DNA of 49,918 nt from an uncultured Acetatifactor sp. (GCA_910586485.1 CAJUIA010000031.1:1-49918); one strand, 5' to 3'. Numbered from the stretch's first letter, positions 42,175 through 49,846 are shown. Numbers and translations are program-made. The notes: generated from the letters alone by a model not told the origin.

Positions 42175-42220
42175 AAACGTCCTGTTTTGGTACACTGTTT
42201 GTACCGGCAGGACGTTTTTT
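42175..42220 (+). terminator. Strong hairpin between vanRS and vanG
   Basis: AAACGTCCTG (42175-42184) pairs with CAGGACGTTT (42208-42217); inside, GGTACA (42189-42194) pairs with TGTACC (42200-42205). Six T (42215-42220) follow. It ends 41 bases before the vanG start. It may end the vanRS transcript, or act as an attenuator read through on induction. Confidence 0.75.
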
Positions 42221-42261
42221 GTCCGAGCAAATACAAAGCCGAAACAAGAAAGGAATATCAA

Positions 42262-43341
42262 ATGAATACGACAATGCAAAGTAAAAAGTTACGGGTACTG
42301 GTCTTCTTTGGCGGCTGTTCCTCCGAGTACGGCGTTTCTTTATCCTCCGCCGCCGGCGTGCTTCTGCATCTGGACCGGGAACAGTATCAGCCCGTTACCG
42401 TGGGTATTACACAGGAAGGAAAATGGTATTATTACACGGGCTCCACGGAAGAAATCTTAAGTGATACCTGGCAGGATGAAAAATTCTGCATCCCCTGCGT
42501 CCTTTCCCCAAACCGCGGCGAACGCTGTCTGCTTCTTTTAAAAGGCGCAGACCCGGAGCGGATTTCCATAGATATTGCCCTCCCTGTGCTTCACGGCAAA
42601 AACGGCGAGGACGGCACTCTGCAAGGGCTGCTGGAGCTGGCGGGGATTCCCCTGGCGGGCTGCGGCACTCTGGCATCCGCCCTGTGCATGGATAAGGACA
42701 GAGCCCACCGCCTGGTGAGTCTGGCTGGAATCCGGGTGCCGCGATCTCTGGTGCTGGACTCACCCTCACTGACGGAGGACGAGCTTATGCGGGAAATCAG
42801 CTATCAGGGCCTGAGCTGTCCTCTTTATGTCAAGCCCGTAAAAGCAGGGTCTTCCTACGGCGTAACAAAGGTAAACACCCCCGACGAGCTGCGGGACGCT
42901 TATCTTCTTAGCTTTCAATATGATAATCAGGTCATTCTGGAGGAAAATATCGAGGGCTTTGAGGTGGGCTGTGCCGTGCTTGGCAGCCGGGAGCTGACGA
43001 TCGGCGAAGTGGATGAAATACAGCTCGCCGGCGGATTCTTTGATTTTACCGAAAAGTACACCTTAAAGACCTCTTCGATCCACGTTCCCGCCCGGATCAG
43101 CCCGGAAAAGGCAAAAGAGGTTAAGGATACTGCCGCAAGGATTTACCGTGCTTTAGGCTGCAGTGGCTTTGCCAGAGTGGACATGTTTCTCACTCCCGCA
43201 GGCGAAATCGTCTTTAACGAGGTCAATACCATCCCCGGCTTTACCGCCCACAGCCGATACCCCGGTATGATGAAGGCGGCAGGATACAGCTTTAACGAAG
43301 TTCTCACCATGATTTTGGAGGATGCTCTATGCTCACACTGA
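42262..43341 (+). CDS. vanG: VanG-type D-alanine--D-serine ligase
   Basis: A 359-residue ATP-grasp ligase. The N-terminus (LRVLVFFGGCSSEYGVSLSS) and active-site loops (VLHGKNGEDGTLQGLLELAG, PLYVKPVKAGSSYGVTKV, GCAVLGSRELTIGEVDEI, EKYTLKTSSIHVPARIS, FNEVNTIPGFTAHSRYP) follow the VanG pattern rather than the house-keeping Ddl. The omega-loop region EKYTLK is that of VanG/VanC-like ligases. It makes D-Ala-D-Ser for peptidoglycan precursors with low vancomycin affinity. I use the ATG at 42262 with AGAAAGGA upstream. It overlaps vanXY by 13 bases. Confidence 0.9.
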   Translation: MNTTMQSKKLRVLVFFGGCSSEYGVSLSSAAGVLLHLDREQYQPVTVGITQEGKWYYYTGSTEEILSDTWQDEKFCIPCVLSPNRGERCLLLLKGADPERISIDIALPVLHGKNGEDGTLQGLLELAGIPLAGCGTLASALCMDKDRAHRLVSLAGIRVPRSLVLDSPSLTEDELMREISYQGLSCPLYVKPVKAGSSYGVTKVNTPDELRDAYLLSFQYDNQVILEENIEGFEVGCAVLGSRELTIGEVDEIQLAGGFFDFTEKYTLKTSSIHVPARISPEKAKEVKDTAARIYRALGCSGFARVDMFLTPAGEIVFNEVNTIPGFTAHSRYPGMMKAAGYSFNEVLTMILEDALCSH

Positions 43342-44090
43342 ACGCACAAAGCGTACACACGGGAAACCTGATATTGGTAAATGCAAGCCATGGCATACAG
43401 GGCGATCCGGAGGATGTTCTGGTGCCTGCCTGCAGCCGGTTTCCGGAGATACTGCTGCAGCGCTGCGCCGCCACCCTGCTGAATGAGCTGATGAAGGAAA
43501 TTCAAGGCTGGGATTTTATCGTTCCGGTCAGCGGCTACCGCTCCAGAGAGGAACAGCAGCGTATCTGGGACGATTCTCTTAGAGAAAACGGAGCAGAATT
43601 TACCAAAAAGTATGTGGCGGTTCCCGGCCACAGCGAGCATCAGACCGGCCTGGCCATTGACCTGGGGCTGAAGGCGGAACACATTGATTTCATCCGCCCC
43701 GATTTCCCATACAGCGGCATCTGTCAGACCTTTCGGGAAAGGGCCGCAAAATACGGCTTTATCCTCCGCTATCCTGCAGGAAAGGAAAAAATTACCGGCA
43801 TTAGCCATGAGCCCTGGCACTTTCGCTATGTAGGTGTGCCCCATGCGGAAATTATGGTGCAGAGGGGACTGACCCTGGAAGAATATACCGACTTTATCCG
43901 GCAATTCTCTTATGGAAGCAGGCCGTATCTGACGCAAAACGGCTCCGGGCAGATTCAAATCGGCTTTCTTCCCCCTGCCCTGGCAGCTCAATGGGCAGCC
44001 GACCTGCCCGAAGCCCGTCCGCACATCATTTCCGGCAATAATGTTGACGGCTTTATCCTTACGGAATATTTATATGGAGGATCCTTATGA
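43329..44090 (+). CDS. vanXY: VanXY-type D,D-dipeptidase/D,D-carboxypeptidase
   Basis: A 253-residue zinc peptidase, the size of VanXY-G. The zinc and catalytic motifs are intact: GHSEHQTGLAIDLGL (S-x-H-x-x-G-x-A-x-D) and HEPWHFRYVG (E-x-x-H). VSGYRSREEQQRIWDDSL supplies the substrate Arg. It cleaves D-Ala-D-Ala dipeptide and the terminal D-Ala of normal pentapeptide so that only D-Ser-ended precursors remain. No signal peptide is present, so it is cytoplasmic. GGAGG lies seven bases before its ATG within vanG. Confidence 0.92.
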   Translation: MLTLNAQSVHTGNLILVNASHGIQGDPEDVLVPACSRFPEILLQRCAATLLNELMKEIQGWDFIVPVSGYRSREEQQRIWDDSLRENGAEFTKKYVAVPGHSEHQTGLAIDLGLKAEHIDFIRPDFPYSGICQTFRERAAKYGFILRYPAGKEKITGISHEPWHFRYVGVPHAEIMVQRGLTLEEYTDFIRQFSYGSRPYLTQNGSGQIQIGFLPPALAAQWAADLPEARPHIISGNNVDGFILTEYLYGGSL

Positions 44091-46492
44091 AAACACCAAA
44101 GTACTACGGCTGGCTTGATCGGTTTCGGCTTGTGGCCGCCCTGCTTGTCATCGCCATCCATACATCTCCCCTGACTGTCTTCAGTGAAGATGCCGATTTC
44201 TTTTTTACCAGAGTTCTGGCCAGAGTGGCGGTCCCTTTCTTTTTCATGCTTACGGGGCATTTCACCCTGGGGTCTCTTTTTTTCTCTGATCCGGCCGTAA
44301 CGCCCTGCCCCCCCCACTTTCCCAAAGGAAACCGCCGGCGCGCTCCGAAGCAGGGAGCCGATGCGTCATGCGGTCTGGGGTCAAGGCCTGTCTCCCTGTC
44401 CATGCTGAAGCAGGGCCTTGTAAAGCTGTGCCTGCTCTACGGCCTGTCCATCCTGCTCTATCTGCCCCTGGGGATTTATGCAGGGCATTACAAAAAGCTT
44501 ACATTGGGAGGGGTGCTGAAAATGCTGCTGTTTGATGGCACCTTTTATCATTTATGGTATTTCCCCGCCTGCATCCTTGGTGTACTTCTGGTAAGCCTGC
44601 TCTGCCGCAATTTTAATCTGAAATGCGTAACCATTATCTCTGCCTTGCTGTACATTATCGGCCTGTTCGGCGACAGCTATTTCGGCCTGGCAGAAAAAGT
44701 ACCCTTTTTGCATACCGCATATGAGGCCATGTTCCAAATCTTTTCCTATACCAGAAACGGAATTTTTCTGGCTCCCCTGTTCCTTTTGCTGGGAGTATGG
44801 GCCGGGAAATTATGGGCGGACCCTGTGGGGCAAAAGACTGTGGGGAAAAAAGCAGCGGGACTGCCTTCTTTCCCCATGGCGGCCCTTTGCCTTGCGCTCT
44901 CCTTCAGTGCCATGACAGCGGAAGCCTTTCTCCTTCGTCATTTCGAGCTGCAGCGCCACGACAGCATGTATCTCTTTCTTGTGCCCACGGTATTTTTCCT
45001 GTATCTGCTATTGCTGTCACTGCCTGCAGCTCCTTCCTGCCGGGCCCTGCCGGGCCCTGCCCTGCGCTGTGGCTTCTTCCTGCAGGGCCCTGCCCTGCGC
45101 ACAGCCGCCCTGTGGATTTATATTCTGCATCCCGCCGTCATTGTGGCAGTCCGTGGCATGGCAAAGGTCCTGCATCTTACCGCTCTTCTGGTGGACAACA
45201 GCCTGCTGCATTATCTTACCGTGGCACTGCTGTCCACAGGGATTGGCTTCAGTGTGAGAAGCGTTTCGGCAAGCAAGCTGTTTCAGTGCCGGCTGTTTCA
45301 GCATAAACCTTTTCGCAGAGAAGCTCCAGGCTCCAGGCCCTGTACGCCTCACCGGGCCTGGATTGAGCTGGATCCGGACGCTCTGGAGCACAATGTTCAT
45401 TTCCTGCAGTCTCTTCTTCCTGAAAGCTGCCGGCTGATGCCTGCGGTTAAGGCAAATGCCTACGGCCACGGCGCAGTTCCCATCGCCCGGCAGCTAAACC
45501 ATCTGGGTGTGAGATCTTTTTGTGTTGCCTGTATATCGGAAGGCATCGAGCTTCGGAGAGCCGGAGTCAAAGGCGAAATACTGATATTAGGATACACTCC
45601 CCTGGAACAGCTCCCACTGCTGCGGCAATACCGCCTCTCACAGACCATAACGGATTACGCTTATGCGGAGGATCTAAACTTAAGCGGCCTCAGGCTCCAT
45701 GTGCATATTGCTATAGATACCGGAATGCACCGGCTGGGAATCCGCTGTGAGAATATGGAACAGATTGCCGCCGTATATACGTTCCGAAATCTTACCATCG
45801 ACGGAATTTATACCCACCTTGCCGCCTGCGACTCGGATTCCCCCGAAAGCCGCGCCTTTACGGAGAGTCAGATTACCGCTTTTCGCCAGGTAACGGAGAT
45901 GTTGACGGAAAAGGGCTGCCCCTGCAGGGGGCGGCACCTGCTTTCCAGCTACGGCATCTTAAGCTGCCCGGAGGCCGCCGAGGATTATGTGCGCCCCGGC
46001 ATTGCTCTTTACGGGCTGTTAAGCAATGAATCTGACTCCCGCCGAATCCTGCCGGAAGAAGGCACAGAGGGCGCGCCCTCGCTCCTGCGTCCCGTGCTGT
46101 CCCTCAAAACCCGGATAGCTTCCCTGCGTACTCTGCACGAGGGAGAATCCGCCGGATACGGCCTGGCCTTCATTGCAGATCGGGAAATGAAGCTGGCCGT
46201 CCTCTCCGTCGGCTATGCGGACGGACTGCCCAGGGCCCTTTCAGGCGGAAACGGCCGGGTTCTGATTAACGGATACAGCGTTCCCATTCTGGGCCGCATC
46301 TGCATGGATCAGACCCTGGTGGACGTAAGCGGGATTCCTGACGGTGAGATTTCTCAGGGAGACATCGCTGTTCTGATCGGCCGCTCCGGTCAAAAGGAAA
46401 TCACCGCCGGAGAGCTGGCCGAACGCTGCGGCACCATTACCAACGAGATCTTAAGCCGGCTGGGGGCGCGGCTGGAGCGGGTTATCCTGTAG
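44087..46492 (+). CDS. vanT: VanT-type membrane serine racemase, enlarged
   Basis: An 801-residue fusion. The N-terminal acyltransferase-3-like membrane domain (LDRFRLVAALLVIAIHTSPL) has about ten spans; the C-terminal alanine-racemase-fold domain starts about residue 422 with the PLP Lys in MPAVKANAYGHGA, GYGLAF with the catalytic Tyr region, and RICMDQTLVDVS. It supplies D-Ser for VanG. VanT-G is usually about 710 residues; the surplus lies in the membrane domain: a basic, Pro-rich insert (about 72-107) and a segment coded by three GGGCCCTGCC repeats (45042-45094). Its ATG overlaps vanXY by four bases. A tandem 13-bp duplication covers the stop codon. Confidence 0.9.
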   Translation: MKTPKYYGWLDRFRLVAALLVIAIHTSPLTVFSEDADFFFTRVLARVAVPFFFMLTGHFTLGSLFFSDPAVTPCPPHFPKGNRRRAPKQGADASCGLGSRPVSLSMLKQGLVKLCLLYGLSILLYLPLGIYAGHYKKLTLGGVLKMLLFDGTFYHLWYFPACILGVLLVSLLCRNFNLKCVTIISALLYIIGLFGDSYFGLAEKVPFLHTAYEAMFQIFSYTRNGIFLAPLFLLLGVWAGKLWADPVGQKTVGKKAAGLPSFPMAALCLALSFSAMTAEAFLLRHFELQRHDSMYLFLVPTVFFLYLLLLSLPAAPSCRALPGPALRCGFFLQGPALRTAALWIYILHPAVIVAVRGMAKVLHLTALLVDNSLLHYLTVALLSTGIGFSVRSVSASKLFQCRLFQHKPFRREAPGSRPCTPHRAWIELDPDALEHNVHFLQSLLPESCRLMPAVKANAYGHGAVPIARQLNHLGVRSFCVACISEGIELRRAGVKGEILILGYTPLEQLPLLRQYRLSQTITDYAYAEDLNLSGLRLHVHIAIDTGMHRLGIRCENMEQIAAVYTFRNLTIDGIYTHLAACDSDSPESRAFTESQITAFRQVTEMLTEKGCPCRGRHLLSSYGILSCPEAAEDYVRPGIALYGLLSNESDSRRILPEEGTEGAPSLLRPVLSLKTRIASLRTLHEGESAGYGLAFIADREMKLAVLSVGYADGLPRALSGGNGRVLINGYSVPILGRICMDQTLVDVSGIPDGEISQGDIAVLIGRSGQKEITAGELAERCGTITNEILSRLGARLERVIL

Positions 46493-46507
46493 AATTATCC
46501 TGTAGAA
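46482..46507. repeat. Tandem 13-bp duplication at the vanT stop
   Basis: TTATCCTGTAGAA occurs at 46482-46494 and again at 46495-46507. The first copy contains the vanT stop (TAG). No terminator separates vanT from the perR promoter. Confidence 0.85.
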
Positions 46508-46520
46508 TTTGAAAAAGTTA

Positions 46521-46548
46521 TTGACATTTATACGCAACTCTGTATAAT
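46521..46548 (+). promoter_or_regulatory. Promoter of perR
   Basis: TTGACA (46521-46526), 16-base spacer, TATAAT (46543-46548). Confidence 0.85.
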
Positions 46549-46573
46549 AAAATCAGTAACGATTACTGATTTT
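46549..46573. promoter_or_regulatory. Perfect palindrome, likely PerR operator
   Basis: AAAATCAGTAA-CGA-TTACTGATTTT, 11-bp arms, directly after the -10 box and covering the start site. Its 9-1-9 core suits a Fur-family dimer and implies autorepression by the PerR-like protein. Confidence 0.7.
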
Positions 46574-46588
46574 AAAAAGGAGACCGCA

Positions 46589-46999
46589 GTGGCTACATTA
46601 AAGCACAGCAGGCAGCGGGAAATGATAAAGGACTTTCTGATGACAAGGAAGGATCACCCCACTGCAGATGTAGTATATATGAATGTACGACAGCAAAACC
46701 CTAATATCAGCCTGGGCACTGTATACCGAAATCTGACTCTGCTTGCGGAGATCGGCGAAATCCGGCGTCTGCGTGTGGGAGACGGTGTGGATCATTTTGA
46801 CGCGGATACCTCTCCCCATTATCATTTTGTCTGTTCGGAATGCGGCTGTGTAACGGATCTGGAAATGGGCAGCATTGAAAAAATCACAGAAATCGCCGGC
46901 GCCAATTTCGACGGATATATTGCCGGTCACATTACTTATTTTTACGGAACCTGCGGAAGCTGTTCCAAACAGAAGGCTTCCCCGGATACCCGGTTGTGA
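46589..46999 (+). CDS. perR: PerR-like Fur-family peroxide regulator
   Basis: A 136-residue Fur-type protein from a GTG start with AAGGAG upstream. Winged helix: SRQREMIKDFLMTRKDHPTA and SLGTVYRNLTLLAEIGEIR; regulatory metal ligands in GDGVDHFDADTSPHYHFVC; structural zinc cysteines in CSECG and CGSC. The short length and HFD/HYHF pattern match PerR, whose Fe-bound form is oxidised by peroxide and releases its operator. It lies ahead of reverse rubrerythrin, a typical PerR target in Clostridia, and behind a palindrome that it probably binds. Confidence 0.9.
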   Translation: MATLKHSRQREMIKDFLMTRKDHPTADVVYMNVRQQNPNISLGTVYRNLTLLAEIGEIRRLRVGDGVDHFDADTSPHYHFVCSECGCVTDLEMGSIEKITEIAGANFDGYIAGHITYFYGTCGSCSKQKASPDTRL

Positions 47000-47008
47000 T
47001 GCGAATAT

Positions 47009-47091
47009 GGGAATTGTATAGCTTTCATTTCACCGAGCCTGCCTAACAGTCCAAAAGCCTGAGGCATCGCAAAAAGGAGCTTGCCAATTCC
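47009..47091 (+). other. Possible structured leader before rubrerythrin
   Basis: In the 125-base gap, GGAATTG (47010-47016) can pair with CAATTCC (47085-47091), enclosing a GCCT/AGGC stem (47041-47064). No T run follows. It may be an mRNA-stabilising leader. I see no separate promoter. Confidence 0.25.
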
Positions 47092-47124
47092 TTGAATTCA
47101 ATAAAAAATAAAGGAGAAAGTATT

Positions 47125-47664
47125 ATGAAGTATGTATGTCAGGTATGCGGTTATGTTCATGAAGGAGATCAGCCCCCCGCTGAATGCCCCATCTGTCACG
47201 CTCCCGCCGAAAAATTTACCGCTCAGTCCGGTGAGAAGACCTGGGCGGCAGAGCATGTTGTAGGCGTTGCACAGGGCGTACGTGAGGATATTATCAAGGA
47301 TCTTCGCGACAATTTCAACGGCGAATGCTCCGAGGTCGGCATGTATCTTGCAATGGCTAGAGTTGCCTTCAGAGAGGGTTATCCAGAGGTTGGCATGTAC
47401 TACGAGAAGGCTGCTTATGAAGAGGCTGAGCATGCCGCAAAATTTGCAGAGCTGCTGGGCGAAGTAGTTACCGATTCCACCAAGAAGAATCTGCAGATGC
47501 GTGTAGATGCCGAAAACGGCGCTACTGCAGGCAAGACGGATCTGGCTAAGAGGGCAAAAGAGCTGGGTCTGGACGCGATCCATGATACGGTACATGAGAT
47601 GGCAAGGGATGAGGCAAGACACGGAAAAGCTTTTGAAGGCCTGTTAAACAGATACTTCGGATAA
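47125..47664 (+). CDS. Reverse rubrerythrin (peroxide reductase)
   Basis: A 179-residue protein. A rubredoxin-type FeS4 domain comes first (CQVCGYVHEG and CPICHAP, residues 4-33), followed by a four-helix ferritin-like diiron domain with E-x-x-H motifs (NGECSEVGMYLAMARVA, EEAEHAAKFAELLGE, ARDEARHGKAFEGLL). This domain order is that of reverse rubrerythrin, which uses NADH-derived electrons to reduce hydrogen peroxide in anaerobes. AAGGAG lies upstream. Probably co-transcribed with perR; a strong terminator follows. Confidence 0.95.
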   Translation: MKYVCQVCGYVHEGDQPPAECPICHAPAEKFTAQSGEKTWAAEHVVGVAQGVREDIIKDLRDNFNGECSEVGMYLAMARVAFREGYPEVGMYYEKAAYEEAEHAAKFAELLGEVVTDSTKKNLQMRVDAENGATAGKTDLAKRAKELGLDAIHDTVHEMARDEARHGKAFEGLLNRYFG

Positions 47665-47701
47665 AAAGCAAACATTGGAAATCAAAATGTTTTTAAAGAT
47701 T

Positions 47702-47737
47702 AAGGGAATGAATCAGAAATGATTTGTTCCCTTTTTA
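47702..47737 (+). terminator. Terminator after reverse rubrerythrin
   Basis: AAGGGAATGAATCA (47702-47715) pairs with TGATTTGTTCCCTT (47720-47733) using two wobbles, GAAA loop, then TTT. Confidence 0.9.
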
Positions 47738-47861
47738 CATTTTACAAAGAAATGTGCTATTGGATAAAAGAATAAAAAGCACAGGCATCCGCATCAGCAA
47801 CTATTTTAATTTCTGCCAAAATAGTGTATAATAAATACAGGAATAAAAAGGACGTACGGCT

Positions 47862-48179
47862 ATGGACATCAAACAACTTCAAATGCTATATAATGCTTCT
47901 GCTTCTAACATAAAATGGGCAAAGCATTGTTTAGAACGAATGCAGGAAAGAGACATTAGTATAAATGATGTAGAATCCTGCTTACAGACAGGAGAAATCA
48001 TAGAGGATTACCCAGATGATTTTCCTCACCCCAGTTGTCTTATTTTCGGATATACGGAAGAATGTAAAATATTGCATATTGTTGTCGGCTCAAACGGCGA
48101 CACCATATTCCTTATAACCGCTTATTATCCCAACACGGATAAATTTGAAGCAGATTTAAAAACAAGAAAGGAACAATAA
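47862..48179 (+). CDS. DUF4258 protein, likely toxin of a TA pair
   Basis: A 105-residue protein with the DUF4258 pattern: HCLERMQERDISINDVESCL, then EIIEDYPDDFPHPSCLIFGY and a C-terminal strand ending LITAYYPN. This fold resembles RelE/HigB-type RNases and is often paired with a YgiT-type zinc-finger antitoxin, as here with a two-base gap. A TATAAT box at 47827-47832 lies 30 bases upstream. In MqsRA-like pairs the toxin comes first, which matches. RNase activity is inferred. Confidence 0.75.
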   Translation: MDIKQLQMLYNASASNIKWAKHCLERMQERDISINDVESCLQTGEIIEDYPDDFPHPSCLIFGYTEECKILHIVVGSNGDTIFLITAYYPNTDKFEADLKTRKEQ

Positions 48180-48181
48180 CT

Positions 48182-48409
48182 ATGTGTATGTATTGTAAAT
48201 GCAAAACCACTATTCCATCTTTCACAACCCATGTAGTTAATTATAAAAATTGCATTATCATCATTAAAAATGTTCCTTGTGAAGAATGTGAACAATGTGG
48301 AGAAAAATATTATTCCAACGAAGTCGCAAAACAACTTGAAAACCTTGTTCATATCGCCAAACAACTTATGCAGGAAATCGCCATTATTGATTATTCAAAA
48401 GCCGCATAA
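48182..48409 (+). CDS. YgiT-type zinc-finger protein, likely antitoxin
   Basis: A 75-residue protein with CMYCKCK at residues 2-8 and CEECEQCGEKYYS (about 33-45), the two Cys pairs of the MqsA/YgiT zinc-finger domain. It ends after a helix (VAKQLENLVHIAKQLMQEIA) and lacks the C-terminal helix-turn-helix of full MqsA, so it probably neutralises the DUF4258 partner but may not bind DNA. A hairpin terminator follows. Confidence 0.75.
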   Translation: MCMYCKCKTTIPSFTTHVVNYKNCIIIIKNVPCEECEQCGEKYYSNEVAKQLENLVHIAKQLMQEIAIIDYSKAA

Positions 48410-48465
48410 CCATATCATGTGATAGCAAGCCTTCCAACGCTTATCCTTGTTTACATCGTTTTTAA

Positions 48466-48498
48466 GGGTATGTCGGAGCAATCCGGCATACCCCTGTT
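48466..48498. terminator. Bidirectional terminator
   Basis: GGGTATG-T-CGGA (48466-48477) pairs with TCCG-G-CATACCC (48482-48493), loop GCAA. T-rich tracts lie on both sides. It separates the TA pair from the convergent DUF2164 gene. Confidence 0.75.
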
Positions 48499-48521
48499 TT
48501 ATGCAGACGGCCCTATTATTT

Positions 48522-48785
48522 TCAATTTTCATTTTTATACAACGTATAGTAATCCGAATCCAGATTCTCCAGCATTTGAGAAAACCATCTTTTTGCATCA
48601 TCCAATGCCCTGTTATAAATGATCGGAGCCAGCTTCTCTTCAAACAGCTCCGCCAGCTGCATCTGCTGGATCATGCCGATCTCTTCCCCCCGCACGTCAA
48701 GGTAAAAGGCCCTGATCTCTTCCTTTAAGGCCTCCTTTTGCTGATCCGATAATTTAATCTGCGCCAGACTGTCTCTCGTTTTCAT
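48522..48785 (-). CDS. DUF2164-family protein
   Basis: An 87-residue acidic-basic helical protein matching DUF2164: IKLSDQQKEALKEEIRAFYL, then EEIGMIQQMQLAELFEEKLA and PIIYNRALDDAKRW. Small cytoplasmic proteins of this family have no established role. It follows the kinase-fold pseudogene by 45 bases on the same strand. Confidence 0.8.
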   Translation of the reverse strand: MKTRDSLAQIKLSDQQKEALKEEIRAFYLDVRGEEIGMIQQMQLAELFEEKLAPIIYNRALDDAKRWFSQMLENLDSDYYTLYKNEN

Positions 48786-48830
48786 GGTTCCTCCTGTATG
48801 TCTGCGGTAATTTCGATAATTGCAGAAGGG

Positions 48831-49366
48831 TTATTCATGCTCCTGCACATACTGTAGAAATTCCGGGGTTTTGGACCAGTACTTCACGCCCCAGTTTTCA
48901 AAATTCCATTCTTCCATATAATCGTTGCATTCATAATCTATATAATAAAGCTCTTCCCCCTGCACCACAAAATTTGTGGGGAAATAATCTATATTCGTAT
49001 GAGCCGCATACAGCAAAGCGCACATGCTGCGCACCTGATCTATATAGACCGGTTTATTTGATCCCGCAAAACCAGCTCATAGATCGTATCCCCCTCGATA
49101 AATTCCTTCAGAATACGCTCTTTTTCCGTATCCGCCTCAAGCATTACCGGCATTTTAATCCCGATTTTCCTTAGCTTCTCGTAATCCCTTAATTCCGCCT
49201 GGATTTTATCTCCGAATTGATAATACTCGCAGGGCTCATGATGAATCTGCTTTAACACATATTTCCTGCTCCCATCGCCTGCCAGGTAGGAATATCCACC
49301 CTTTCCTTTTCCCAGCAGCTTCAGGATTTGGTATTCTTTATCGTTCACCGTCATTTTCCTGTCCAT
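48831..49366 (-). pseudogene. Kinase-fold protein, frameshifted
   Basis: Two minus-strand frames make up one protein-kinase-like domain. The first (from 49366, GGGGAGG upstream) has a glycine loop LGKGKGGYSYLA, the VAIK-type Lys in YVLKQIHHEP, an acidic helix and the hinge ILKEFIEGDTIYELV, and stops at 49040. The second continues as DQVRSMCALLYAAHTNIDYFPTNFV and ELYYIDYECNDYMEEW, the catalytic-loop and DYE metal-binding region. One missing base near 49050 (GATCAAATAAA) explains the break. No slippery heptamer is present, so programmed shifting is unlikely. Intact relatives would be about 175-residue eukaryotic-like or lipopolysaccharide-kinase-like proteins. Confidence 0.7.
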
Positions 49367-49453
49367 GCCTGCCTCCCCTTCACAGTCAGGTCTGCCCCTG
49401 ACCCGCGTCCTCCATTCACAACCGGCCAGAAGCAATTACTCAGCCAAACCTGC

Positions 49454-49690
49454 TTACCGCATTTCGCCGCTTATCTCTTTCAGCTCTGCCAGCAGCTCAA
49501 GGTCCGACTGCTGTACCTTGATATTGGCTGTCAGCGGCTCTTCGCCAGGCCTGGTGACAGTAACCTCCATCACTGTTCCCTCTTCCATGGGTCTGGACAT
49601 CACCGCCTTCACAAAGGCCATAAACTTGGGATGATTCCGTTCAAACTGCGCCTTGGCGCTCATTAGCTTTAATATAGATGCAGCATTCAT
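49454..49690 (-). CDS. Small conserved-looking hypothetical protein
   Basis: A 78-residue protein from the ATG at 49690, with AGAGGA four bases upstream; a longer frame has no start signal. It begins MNAASILKLMSAKAQFERNH and ends with an acidic helix (LELLAELKEIS). The middle EEGTVMEVTVTRPGEEPLTA looks like a two-strand hairpin. No function is recognised. A good promoter and a possible small leader frame precede it. Confidence 0.7.
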   Translation of the reverse strand: MNAASILKLMSAKAQFERNHPKFMAFVKAVMSRPMEEGTVMEVTVTRPGEEPLTANIKVQQSDLELLAELKEISGEMR

Positions 49691-49698
49691 AATTCCTC

Positions 49699-49788
49699 TC
49701 ATTCCGCCGCGCAAGCGGCATCTAAATTTGCGGGAACTTTGGGACACGCAGCGTCACAAATTCCGAGATTGAAAATTTCAATTTTCAA
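49699..49788 (-). CDS. Possible 29-residue leader frame
   Basis: A TTG at 49788 lies seven bases after AAGGAG, 23 bases after the predicted transcription start. The frame encodes MKIEIFNLGICDAACPKVP and about ten more residues with a third Cys, and ends nine bases before the next gene. The start codon lies in a perfect hairpin. A nine-codon ATG frame (MKKELKIEN) also begins just upstream. Evidence is positional only. Confidence 0.3.
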   Translation of the reverse strand: MKIEIFNLGICDAACPKVPANLDAACAAE

Positions 49789-49791
49789 TCT
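49766..49791. repeat. Perfect 12-bp inverted repeat in leader
   Basis: AGATTGAAAATT (49766-49777) and AATTTTCAATCT (49780-49791) with a two-base loop. In the minus-strand mRNA it would hide the TTG start of the 29-residue frame. Confidence 0.8.
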
Positions 49792-49817
49792 TCAGCTCCT
49801 TTTTCATGTGTAACTAT

Positions 49818-49846
49818 ATTATAGCCGATTACCGTCCAAACTTCAA
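49818..49846 (-). promoter_or_regulatory. Promoter at the right edge
   Basis: Minus-strand TTGAAG (49841-49846), 17-base spacer, TATAAT (49818-49823). Beyond it, to 49918, I see nothing further. Confidence 0.75.

Noticed and set aside
44087..46492. vanT as two separate genes (acyltransferase and racemase)
   Set aside because: One uninterrupted frame covers both parts, and this fusion is the normal build of VanT.
49040..49060. Programmed -1 frameshift in the kinase-fold gene
   Set aside because: No slippery heptamer or following pseudoknot-like structure was found; a one-base loss is simpler.
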